A stretch of DNA of 64,000 nucleotides, from NCBI RefSeq assembly GCF_042678305.1, contig NZ_JBHUDT010000001.1. One strand, 5' to 3'. This DNA is from Gelatiniphilus marinus. GTDB taxonomy: Bacteria; Bacteroidota; Bacteroidia; Flavobacteriales; Flavobacteriaceae. Each line of letters opens with the position of its first letter. Position 1 is the first letter of the stretch. Under the pieces are notes generated by a model that ran no database searches, had not been told where the DNA came from, and saw only the letters and a list, made by a program, of their open reading frames with translations. A program made the position numbers and the translations under genes. Below are positions 1-7,407 of the stretch, piece by piece.

Positions 1-1184
1 TTTTTACGCTCTCCATCATTATGCATTTTAGTTATGAGATGATAGGTGGATTTTTATCGACTGAAAACCCCATAATAAAAAACTATTTGTGGCACACCTT
101 GTTTATAGCTATAGCTTTAGCGTATTTCGAGGTGTTTTTTGCCTGGACCAAAGTGCACATGCAAACCGTGTTTGGTAATTTTATGAAAGAAGTATTCCAT
201 CGTGTAGGTACTATGGTTTTGTTGTTTTGTTTGTATTTTGAAGTGGTAGATGTTGAGCAATTTATGCTAGGTTTGGTTGTTGTTTATGTGTTAAGGATGG
301 TAATTATGAAGTTTTACGCATTTAGCATTAAACCTCCTGTTATAAGCTTTAAAAAAGTCTCTAATTTAAGTGCTGTTTTAAAATATTCGTTTTTAATAAT
401 TATTGCGGCCTCTATAGCTACGATTCTGTTGGATATAGATAAGGTTATGCTGGGGCATTATATACCAATTGAGCAAATTGCCTATTATAACGTGGCTATT
501 TTTATTGCTACTGTTATTGCTGTACCCCTACGCTCAATGCATCAAATATTATTGCCCTTATCTGCTAAATATTTAAACGAAAAAGATTTTGATGCGCTTA
601 AAGATCTGTACAAACGCAGTTCGCTAAACCTGTTTATAGTAAGTGGGTTTATTTTTTTGCTTATTGTGCTTAATATTAATCAGTTATATAATATTATTCC
701 TGAAGAGTTTAACGGCGGGCTTTTTGTGGTTTTTTTAATTAGCGTTGCTAAATTGTACGATGCCTTGTTAGGTAGCAACAATGCTATTTTGTTTAATAGC
801 GATTATTACAGAATCGTGCTTTTTTTGGGTGTAATTCTGGTAATTTTAATGGTTTTGCTAAATATGGTTTTTATCCCGCTATACGGCATTAATGGTGCTG
901 CATTAGCCACCTTTTTGGCTATATTTTTATACAACTCGATTAAGTTGTTTTTTGTTTTCAGAAAGTTTAAAATGTTGCCCTTTAGTGCCAATACATTTAA
1001 AATAGGCCTGTGTATTGTTTTAGGTGTTTTGTTGTTTTATTTCTGGGATTTTTCTTTTCATCCAATACTAAATATCATACTAAAATCGGCACTTGTTAGT
1101 ATTGTCTATGGGCTTGTTATTTATTTCTTTAAGTTTTCAGAAAATATTACGGAAATTATTGACAGGGTTTTAAAGCGTAAATAA
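1..1184 (+). CDS. polysaccharide flippase (Wzx/MATE-like), 5'-truncated by window
   Basis: C-terminal part of an integral membrane transporter of the oligosaccharide flippase (polysaccharide export, MOP superfamily) type. Such proteins move lipid-linked glycans across the inner membrane. The frame is open from base 3 to the window edge, so the first ATG at 21 is probably internal; family members are usually near 480 residues and about 393 are visible. About ten hydrophobic segments are seen, with the family's typical weak charge between them (LPLSAKYL, FIPLYGINGAALAT). The GINGAALAT-type segment near residue 290 is common in this superfamily. The lipid-linked substrate cannot be inferred. The neighbour downstream is convergent, so this gene probably ends an operon lying to the left. 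Confidence 0.8.
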   Translation, partial: FTLSIIMHFSYEMIGGFLSTENPIIKNYLWHTLFIAIALAYFEVFFAWTKVHMQTVFGNFMKEVFHRVGTMVLLFCLYFEVVDVEQFMLGLVVVYVLRMVIMKFYAFSIKPPVISFKKVSNLSAVLKYSFLIIIAASIATILLDIDKVMLGHYIPIEQIAYYNVAIFIATVIAVPLRSMHQILLPLSAKYLNEKDFDALKDLYKRSSLNLFIVSGFIFLLIVLNINQLYNIIPEEFNGGLFVVFLISVAKLYDALLGSNNAILFNSDYYRIVLFLGVILVILMVLLNMVFIPLYGINGAALATFLAIFLYNSIKLFFVFRKFKMLPFSANTFKIGLCIVLGVLLFYFWDFSFHPILNIILKSALVSIVYGLVIYFFKFSENITEIIDRVLKRK

Positions 1185-1227
1185 GTCATTTAATCATTGT
1201 GAAGCTTGCTTAATTATCTAAAGATGC

Positions 1228-1301
1228 GTCATTCTGAATTTATTTCAGAATCCCATCTATCATTATGAGAACCTAAAACAGGTTCGGGTTGTCATAAATT
1301 T
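1228..1301. repeat. intergenic palindromic repeat (GTCATT family)
   Basis: The stretch begins GTCATT and contains a near-perfect hairpin, ATTCTGAA (1230-1237) with TTCAGAAT shortly after, followed by a second small inverted repeat GAACC/GGTTC. It has the same layout as elements at 13079-13143 and 19925-19991: GTCATT edge, then a palindrome around a GAATCC-like block. Noncoding, between two convergent genes. Confidence 0.5.
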
Positions 1302-1388
1302 TACTTTTTTGAAAGCCCCTAGTTTAGCTATCAATATTTCATGCATTGTTTCACATTTTTTAAACAATGAGTTTCACTAAAAAGAAAA

Positions 1389-1425
1389 CCCCACGAATTT
1401 GCTTTGAGGCAAACGTATCGTGGGG
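1389..1425 (-). terminator. hairpin terminator of the basic secreted-protein gene
   Basis: CCCCACGA (1389-1396) pairs with TCGTGGGG (1418-1425), with an inner TTTGC/GCAAA stem. Read on the minus strand it is followed by a T-rich run (TTTTCTTTTTAG). It lies 25 bases past the stop codon of the gene at 1451-2695. Confidence 0.8.
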
Positions 1426-1450
1426 CTTTCCAACTAACCAACCAAAATTG

Positions 1451-2695
1451 TTAGGATCGTCTTCTTGAAGTCGATCTTGTATTTTTATTACTAGAAGCAC
1501 TTCTGCTTTGTGTTGCTCTTTGTTTATTTTGTGTTGACCTAGAAACGGTTCTTTGCGTTGTTCTAGGTTTACTTTTTCTAGTTACCGTGCGTTGTGTGCG
1601 TTGCACGGTTCTAGGTTTGTTAAGCGTTGTTCTTGTTGCAACGCGTTGTGTGTTTCTAGTTGTTTTCTCTCTTTTATTATATGTACGTGTATTTACGTTA
1701 TTTGGTTTTCTGGTAACAGAAGTATTTCTATTTCTAGTTACGGTTCTCGTATTGTTTACATTTGGTCTTGTAGTTCTGGTAACGCTTTCCCTTGTTCTTT
1801 TATTATCATTTGTGCGTGTATTGGCTCTAGTTGTGTTTGTTCTAGCATTATCACGTCTTGTCGATGTTCTGCTATTAACGTTTTCAGAATTTGCTCTAGT
1901 ATTTCTGTTTACGGTCGAAATATTTGTTCGTCTTGCCAAATTTACTTGGGCCACATCTCGTCTAGAATTGGCACGTTTGTTAATTTGTGTTTTATTTCTG
2001 GTGCTTCGGTTTACGGTTGCATAGCTTCGGTTTCTGTAAATTTTATGTCCGCGTCTAGTGGCAATTGCAGTTCTGGGTCTGTAATTGTTGTAAAACGGTC
2101 TGTTATAAGTGTAACGAATGGGTTTATAATACTTTCTGTATGGTCTGTTGTACACTACACAGTAATCGTAAGCCGGAACACTATAATATCTGTGCCAAGG
2201 TCTGTACACATAATGTCTGTTGTAAATATTAATAAAACCAGTAAAATGCGAGTAACGGTTGTAACGGTTGTAGTGCACATATAAACCACCAACGCGCGAA
2301 ATGTGCCCATAGTTGTTGTAGCGAATATTTACATTTCCAACCTGACTTACGCGCCCGTAATAATCATAATAAATAGGTGTGTTTTCTATTTGAATAATCG
2401 CACCATATTCATCGTATTGCACGTAAGCGTTGTAGTTGTAACCCGAATTAAAGCTAATACTTACGTTTGGCGAACCAATAGATACACCTAACCGTGAGTT
2501 GCCTCTTAAAATATTAAAATCGAATTGTCCGTCGCGGAACACAGAAAACTCAATACCGTCTTCTACAAAAATGAAAGAATTGCCGTAACCTCCATAATAA
2601 GTTGCACCTATTTTTGCTGTGGCATTGGTAGTGGCTGCGGTAGCAGTAAACCCTGTTAAGACTAACCCTGCTAATAAGAATATAAATTTTTTCAT
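1451..2695 (-). CDS. secreted, extremely basic Arg/Thr/Asn-rich protein of unknown function
   Basis: Not assigned to a named family. The 414-residue product starts with a clear Sec signal peptide (basic MKK, hydrophobic core, AxA-like site near residue 20). Residues about 25-160 form a Tyr/Asn/Gly-rich region with recurring YxxYGxIxxVGxxxIxY units, consistent with a repeating beta structure. Residues 160-205 are Tyr/Arg-rich. From about 206 to the end the sequence is low complexity, almost only Arg, Thr, Asn, Ser and Lys with very few acidic residues, so the tail is strongly polycationic. One Cys only. Being secreted and basic, it could bind polyanions such as LPS, exopolysaccharide or extracellular DNA; that is inference. 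ATG start; own terminator downstream; no operon partner on this strand nearby. Confidence 0.8.
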   Translation of the reverse strand: MKKFIFLLAGLVLTGFTATAATTNATAKIGATYYGGYGNSFIFVEDGIEFSVFRDGQFDFNILRGNSRLGVSIGSPNVSISFNSGYNYNAYVQYDEYGAIIQIENTPIYYDYYGRVSQVGNVNIRYNNYGHISRVGGLYVHYNRYNRYSHFTGFINIYNRHYVYRPWHRYYSVPAYDYCVVYNRPYRKYYKPIRYTYNRPFYNNYRPRTAIATRRGHKIYRNRSYATVNRSTRNKTQINKRANSRRDVAQVNLARRTNISTVNRNTRANSENVNSRTSTRRDNARTNTTRANTRTNDNKRTRESVTRTTRPNVNNTRTVTRNRNTSVTRKPNNVNTRTYNKREKTTRNTQRVATRTTLNKPRTVQRTQRTVTRKSKPRTTQRTVSRSTQNKQRATQSRSASSNKNTRSTSRRRS

Positions 2696-2912
2696 AATTG
2701 TATGTTTTACTTGTGTTACGTTTATTTAGTTACAAACAACGTGCCAAAAAACCAAAAAACGCTGTAAGTAATTATAAGTCAGTAAAATAAGTGTTTTGTG
2801 TTTTTAAATAGAGCAACCTGTTTTGTTAAAAAACACAATTGCTTAATAGCCTTTTATGGCTTTTGTAGCTTAGTTTAATATTAAAATGCCCAACGGTTTA
2901 AAAACTTTGTAA

Positions 2913-3575
2913 TTAATTTACAATTTTACCATCAACCATAGTTAGTTTTCTGTCGGCTAAATTAGCAAGTTCTTCGTTGTGGGTAACAATTACAAAGGTT
3001 TGCCCAAACTCTTCGCGAAGTTTAAAAAAGAGGCTGTGCAGGGTTTCGGCAGATTCGCTGTCCAGGTTTCCGGAAGGCTCGTCGGCAAAGATTAAATCGG
3101 GGTTGTTTATTAAAGCCCTGGCCACGGCAACACGCTGTTGTTCGCCACCAGACAATTGGTTGGGTTTATGCTTGTAACGATGCGATAAACCTAAAAAATC
3201 TAAAAGTTCTTTGGCGCGTTTTTCGGCATCTGTTTTTTTAGTACCTTTAATAAATGCTGGTAAACACACGTTTTCCAGAGCGGTAAATTCTGGTAATAAT
3301 TGGTGGAATTGAAAGATAAAACCAATATGCTCGTTTCTAAACTTAGCTAAAGCTTTATCGTTTAGCGTATTAATATTGGTGTTGTTTATTGAAATGCTAA
3401 AATTTTCTTTAGCAGAAGCTCGATCTAAAGTGCCCAAGAGTTGCAATAATGTGGTTTTTCCTGCACCCGAGGCTCCGACAATAGAAACAATTTCTCCTTT
3501 TTTTACATGAATTTCTACACCTTTAAGTACGTGTAAATCGTTGTAGTATTTATGAACATTATGTGCTTTAATCAT
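2913..3575 (-). CDS. ABC transporter ATP-binding protein, LolD/MacB type
   Basis: A stand-alone ABC ATPase of 220 residues, the usual length for LolD-like subunits. It carries Walker A (GASGAGKT, about 34-41), a Q-loop (FQFHQ), the signature LSGGEQQR followed by VAVARAL, Walker B with DEPSGNLD, and the H-loop VTHNEE. The NLDSES stretch after Walker B is typical of the LolD/FtsE/MacB group, which extracts lipoproteins or drives mechanotransmission with FtsX-fold permeases. No permease gene is adjacent, so its partner must lie elsewhere. Start is ATG at 3575. The gene stands alone between two intergenic gaps. Family is certain; the exact role (lipoprotein release versus another MacB-type process) is inferred. 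Confidence 0.88.
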   Translation of the reverse strand: MIKAHNVHKYYNDLHVLKGVEIHVKKGEIVSIVGASGAGKTTLLQLLGTLDRASAKENFSISINNTNINTLNDKALAKFRNEHIGFIFQFHQLLPEFTALENVCLPAFIKGTKKTDAEKRAKELLDFLGLSHRYKHKPNQLSGGEQQRVAVARALINNPDLIFADEPSGNLDSESAETLHSLFFKLREEFGQTFVIVTHNEELANLADRKLTMVDGKIVN

Positions 3576-3639
3576 AGAAATTAATTAGGGAATGAAAATA
3601 CTGCTTTATAGATTTATAAGCAACGATTAGCGGTTACTT

Positions 3640-6138
3640 TTATTTTTTAAAAAGGGTTTTAAGATTTGAATAATCGATAAAATATTGAAGCCTTAACGAG
3701 AATACGTGCTGTATGGGTTGATTGAACAAGGTGTTTAAGCTATTAAAATAACTGTCTTTTGATGCATTATCAGAATTAAAAAGTGAATTGCGGTATAAAG
3801 CCGTAAGTTGGCTGCCCGGGGCAAATTGCCACGAGTAGCGCAAATCTAAATTCCAAGTATTAAAATTTATGTTTGGGCTGTCCTCAATACTATCTACATT
3901 ATAGCCGTTATTTGCAGAAACTGTGCCGTTGTTTTCAAGAATAAACAATTGATAATCATAATTTACGGTACTCCAAAAGTTTCTAAAATTAAAGTTTATG
4001 GCATGTAACGGATTAAAATTATAGCTCACGTAGAGTCCGTTTTCAACCGAAACCACATCGCGTTCACCAAAAACAATGTCATCATTTATATTATCAACAA
4101 AACCACGGCTTCCTTTGTTGTTTTGGTATTCAAACTCGTAAGTTATTTTTAACTTATCGTTGAATCTAATTGTGGGCTCCAGTTCTAGCTCGTAGCCAAA
4201 CAAATCCCTGGTGCTGTCAAACAAGGTAAACAAATTTAAATTGGTTTCAATGGAAAAAGTTTTATTTGGGTTGGTTTCTAGCCAAACACCTGTAGATCCA
4301 AAATTTTTGTAAATAAAGAAACGTTTGTTTTCAAAATCTCGAGGCTCAAAATAGTCGTATTGTTTCCCGGGCTGTATATTAATTCTTGCGCCAAACCACA
4401 TGAGTTTTTTGTTTTGTGCGCTTACGCGCATACCAAAGTTGGTGCCTGTAAATGTACTTGGTTTGTATAAGCGACGGTAATTTGCCCAAGTGTTTGCCCT
4501 AAATGCATTTAATCTTTTAGTCGGCTCGAAAATTTGGTACAAGGCATCGAAGCCAAAATTGTTAAAGTTGTTTCTTAGGTTTAAACCCAGGTCGTTTATA
4601 TCGTATTTTTCATCTGCAAACTCATGGTCTATACTATAGCGTAACTTGCCATGTGTTTTTCCGGCTCTAAAAAACGAACTTAAACCGCTGCTTATGCCAG
4701 TAGATAAATTTACGTTACTCATTTTTACTTCACCACGAATATTATAAGTATTTCTTTTGTTTGAAACATCGGCCAGCAGACCCGTAGCGTTGGCATCTCT
4801 AAAATTGCCGTCTCTGGTAACATTGGTGTTTATAAAGCTTACTGATGAGTTTTTATTGAATTGCTGGTCCAGCACCAAAATGTTGTAATTGGCAAGGGGT
4901 TCGGTAACTTTATTTCTGTAGGTAATAATGCTGTCGGTTATGGCTTGGGTATTTTGGTCGCGAATATATTTTGTTGTTTTTATTTTAGCTCGAGTTTTTT
5001 GGGTTATGGCATTAAAAAAACCAAGGCCCAAACCCTTTTTGGTGCGCCCCGAAACCTTAACGGCGTTTAATGTTTTAACTATGTTTGGGTTATCTATAAT
5101 TTCTTCATTAATATTGTTGTTGCTTATTAGCTCGTCCTCAATATTGTCTTGTTCTACGGGCGAATTACCAACTCGTCTTGAAAAAAACAAATTACCTTTA
5201 TTAAACAAATCTACACCTTCTTTAAAAAACTGGCGTTGTTCGCTAAAGGTTTGCTCGAAAGGGCCAAGGTTTAATCTTACATTATCAAAAGCAGCTTGAC
5301 TAAAATCGGGGATTAAAGTGGCATCTAAGGTAAAGTTTTCGGTAATGCCGTATTTTACATCTAAACCCATTTTTAAATCGGTTTCGTGTTCGCCATCAAA
5401 ATAAGTCGATATACCTGAAACAAACGGATATAAACTTAAGCGAGTAGGTGGCTCAATGTTTTTTATGCCTGTTAATTCGCCGTGATATAAACCAATATTC
5501 CCTTTGGTTCTGTCAATGGGGTTCCATGAATATTGCGAGTTATCTATTCTATAACGTCTATGGAATTGTATGCCCCAGGTTTGCACATCATCGTTAGAAA
5601 ACCGAAGGGCTCTATAGGGTATTTTCATTTCAACAATCCAACCATCGTCAACAATTTTAACGGCACTGTCCCAAACGGCATTCCATCCAAAATCTTCGCC
5701 GCCATCAATACTTGGCGATGCAATGGCATCGGCTTGGGTGCCAGAGCTAAACACAAAAAACTCGGTATCGTTTTGGGCATCGTTGTTGGGGTTTAGTACC
5801 ACTCCAAAAAAATCTGATTGCCCAAAATTATCACGACTTGTAAACTGCTTTTGTATATCTTCTGGTTTGTCCTTTAGGTATGCTCCAACATAAATGGCAT
5901 TATCATCAAAAGTTATTTTAACAGTAGTTTTTTGGTGTGCTTTTTCAGCAATACCCATTTCTGGTCTAAATTGTGTAAAACCCTTTGCCTCGTCTGCATT
6001 TTTCCATGCTTTATCATTTAGCACTCCATCAATTTTTGGAGCTTTTTCAGTCCTTAAAACATGCAAGGTTTTTTTATCCTGGGCTTGGGTTAAAAAAAAG
6101 CATAGTAGAATGGAGCATAACGTGGTTTGTTGCCGCAT
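3640..6138 (-). CDS. DUF5916 outer-membrane protein with CBM9-like N-terminal domain
   Basis: Large secreted or outer-membrane protein (832 residues from this start). After the signal peptide (MRQQTTLCSILLCFFLTQAQ) comes a domain of the carbohydrate-binding family 9 type (IDGVLND.AW, about residues 30-220), then a long region rich in alternating aromatic strands that fits a DUF5916 beta-barrel and ends in a TonB-receptor-like pattern. The ATG at 6138 is preferred over an in-frame TTG at 6180, because the signal peptide begins exactly there and the extra 14 residues (SFNHRPKTTKTTL) would bury it. Family members are common in Bacteroidetes; their substrate is not established. It stands alone, with a possible TACATTTG promoter box upstream at 6209-6216. 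Confidence 0.82.
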   Translation of the reverse strand: MRQQTTLCSILLCFFLTQAQDKKTLHVLRTEKAPKIDGVLNDKAWKNADEAKGFTQFRPEMGIAEKAHQKTTVKITFDDNAIYVGAYLKDKPEDIQKQFTSRDNFGQSDFFGVVLNPNNDAQNDTEFFVFSSGTQADAIASPSIDGGEDFGWNAVWDSAVKIVDDGWIVEMKIPYRALRFSNDDVQTWGIQFHRRYRIDNSQYSWNPIDRTKGNIGLYHGELTGIKNIEPPTRLSLYPFVSGISTYFDGEHETDLKMGLDVKYGITENFTLDATLIPDFSQAAFDNVRLNLGPFEQTFSEQRQFFKEGVDLFNKGNLFFSRRVGNSPVEQDNIEDELISNNNINEEIIDNPNIVKTLNAVKVSGRTKKGLGLGFFNAITQKTRAKIKTTKYIRDQNTQAITDSIITYRNKVTEPLANYNILVLDQQFNKNSSVSFINTNVTRDGNFRDANATGLLADVSNKRNTYNIRGEVKMSNVNLSTGISSGLSSFFRAGKTHGKLRYSIDHEFADEKYDINDLGLNLRNNFNNFGFDALYQIFEPTKRLNAFRANTWANYRRLYKPSTFTGTNFGMRVSAQNKKLMWFGARINIQPGKQYDYFEPRDFENKRFFIYKNFGSTGVWLETNPNKTFSIETNLNLFTLFDSTRDLFGYELELEPTIRFNDKLKITYEFEYQNNKGSRGFVDNINDDIVFGERDVVSVENGLYVSYNFNPLHAINFNFRNFWSTVNYDYQLFILENNGTVSANNGYNVDSIEDSPNINFNTWNLDLRYSWQFAPGSQLTALYRNSLFNSDNASKDSYFNSLNTLFNQPIQHVFSLRLQYFIDYSNLKTLFKK

Positions 6139-6208
6139 TAAGGTTGTTTTTGTTGTTTTTGGCCGATGGTTAAAAGACAATATTAATAAAAAAATGTTAC
6201 ACTTTTAA

Positions 6209-6216
6209 CAAATGTA
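6209..6216 (-). promoter_or_regulatory. -7 box (TAnnTTTG type) for the DUF5916 gene
   Basis: Reads TACATTTG on the minus strand and matches the Bacteroidetes -7 consensus TAnnTTTG. No clear TTTG -33 box is seen at the expected distance. It lies upstream of both candidate starts of the DUF5916 gene. Confidence 0.4.
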
Positions 6217-6417
6217 GTTTTGTTGAAACTGCATTAATCTTAACTAAACGTTAAAAAGCCAAACGAATTGTTAATGTTTTTTTCTAAATTTTAATATGAA
6301 GATAATGTCTAATTTTTTTTGAGTATTTTTATTGGGATAAGAATTTTTGAAGCTTTGTTTACAAGTTTCGGTCTAAATTGTCTATCCCGCAAGCTGGGAG
6401 TCTTAATAAATTGCAAT

Positions 6418-7005
6418 ATGCCATATAAAAATTTTGAAGAGTACAACATACAGGTAACCGATGATGTAAAAGAACGGTACAAAAACATTATTGAAGATTT
6501 GGGTGAAAATACCGATAGAGAGGGTTTGATTAAAACACCCGAACGTGCTGCTAAAGCCATGCAATTTTTAACACAAGGTTACAATCAAGACCCTGTTGAA
6601 ATCCTTAAAAGTGCTATGTTTAAAGAGTCTTATAACGAAATGGTTATTGTAAAGGACATCGAGTTATATTCGCTTTGCGAGCACCATATTTTACCATTTT
6701 TTGGGAAAGCCCACATTGCTTACATCCCGAACGGACAAATAGTCGGGTTGAGCAAATTGCCCCGAATAGTCGATGTGTTTGCAAGACGCTTGCAAGTGCA
6801 AGAACGTTTAACCGAGCAAGTTTTAGATTGCATAAACGATACCTTAAAACCCCAAGGCGTTGCCGTGGTTATTGAAGCGTCGCACATGTGCATGATGATG
6901 CGCGGTGTACAAAAACAAAACTCGATAACAACAACTTCTGGGTTTAGAGGACAGTTTGAAAAAATTGAAACCAGAAACGAGTTTTTAAAACTTATTGGAA
7001 AGTAA
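6418..7005 (+). CDS. folE: GTP cyclohydrolase I
   Basis: Converts GTP to 7,8-dihydroneopterin triphosphate, the first step of folate synthesis, in the cytoplasm. The 195-residue length matches the type I enzyme. Zinc ligands are seen at C87 and H90 (LCEHHILPF) and C158 (HMCMMMRG); the GLSKLPR and TTTSGFRG blocks are diagnostic. The start is the ATG at 6418: the frame can be read back to a TTG at 6319, but the added 33 residues have no counterpart in the family. It is followed 45 bases later by a small membrane-protein gene on the same strand, and the two probably share the strong bidirectional terminator at 7360-7404. Very sure. Confidence 0.95.
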   Translation: MPYKNFEEYNIQVTDDVKERYKNIIEDLGENTDREGLIKTPERAAKAMQFLTQGYNQDPVEILKSAMFKESYNEMVIVKDIELYSLCEHHILPFFGKAHIAYIPNGQIVGLSKLPRIVDVFARRLQVQERLTEQVLDCINDTLKPQGVAVVIEASHMCMMMRGVQKQNSITTTSGFRGQFEKIETRNEFLKLIGK

Positions 7006-7050
7006 TTTTTGGTATATTTCTTGCGTTATATAGATTAAAATTAATCTTTT

Positions 7051-7344
7051 ATGAATTTAGAGCAATTAAGTAAAAACAAAAAATTGGCGTTAAGCCTATT
7101 GTTTGATATTATTGGTATGCTAACCATTTTGGATATTATTTGGGCGCCGGTATCGGCCTATTTAATGAGTAAAATGTACAAAGGTACCAAAGGGAAAGTT
7201 GCCGGTGTAGTCTCGTTTATTGAAGAAGCTATCCCTGGTTTTGATATTATTCCGACCTTTACCATTATGTGGTTTTTAACCCATGTTTTCCAAAAAGAAG
7301 AGCAGCCCATTGTGGTTGAGGTTGAAGCTGAAAATGAATACTAA
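7051..7344 (+). CDS. small membrane protein, unknown function
   Basis: A 97-residue protein with two or three hydrophobic segments (about 13-40, 47-60 and 65-85) and an acidic, Glu/Val-rich C-terminal tail (EEQPIVVEVEAENEY). The middle stretch KMYKGTKGKVAGVVSFIEEAIPGFDIIPTF recalls small conserved flavobacterial membrane proteins, but I cannot name a family. ATG start. It lies 45 bases after folE and just before a strong terminator, so it is probably co-transcribed with folE; a link to folate is not implied. Confidence 0.7.
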   Translation: MNLEQLSKNKKLALSLLFDIIGMLTILDIIWAPVSAYLMSKMYKGTKGKVAGVVSFIEEAIPGFDIIPTFTIMWFLTHVFQKEEQPIVVEVEAENEY

Positions 7345-7359
7345 TGTTATAAAAATAAA

Positions 7360-7404
7360 AAAATGCCTTTCTTCCGATAGCTATCGGGATTGAAAGGCAT
7401 TTTT
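7360..7404. terminator. bidirectional terminator between folE operon and TonB receptor operon
   Basis: AAAATGCCTTTC (7360-7371) pairs with GAAAGGCATTTTT (7392-7404), and an inner palindrome CCGATAGCTATCGG fills the loop. T-rich on both exits. It serves the converging genes at 7051-7344 and 7408-9666. Confidence 0.88.
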
Positions 7405-7407
7405 TAA

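Noticed and set aside
1553..2284. Long plus-strand reading frames opposite the Arg/Thr/Asn-rich gene
   Set aside because: They are the mirror of a low-complexity coding region (Ser/Cys/Val-rich translation), have no sensible start context, and the minus-strand frame has a signal peptide and terminator.
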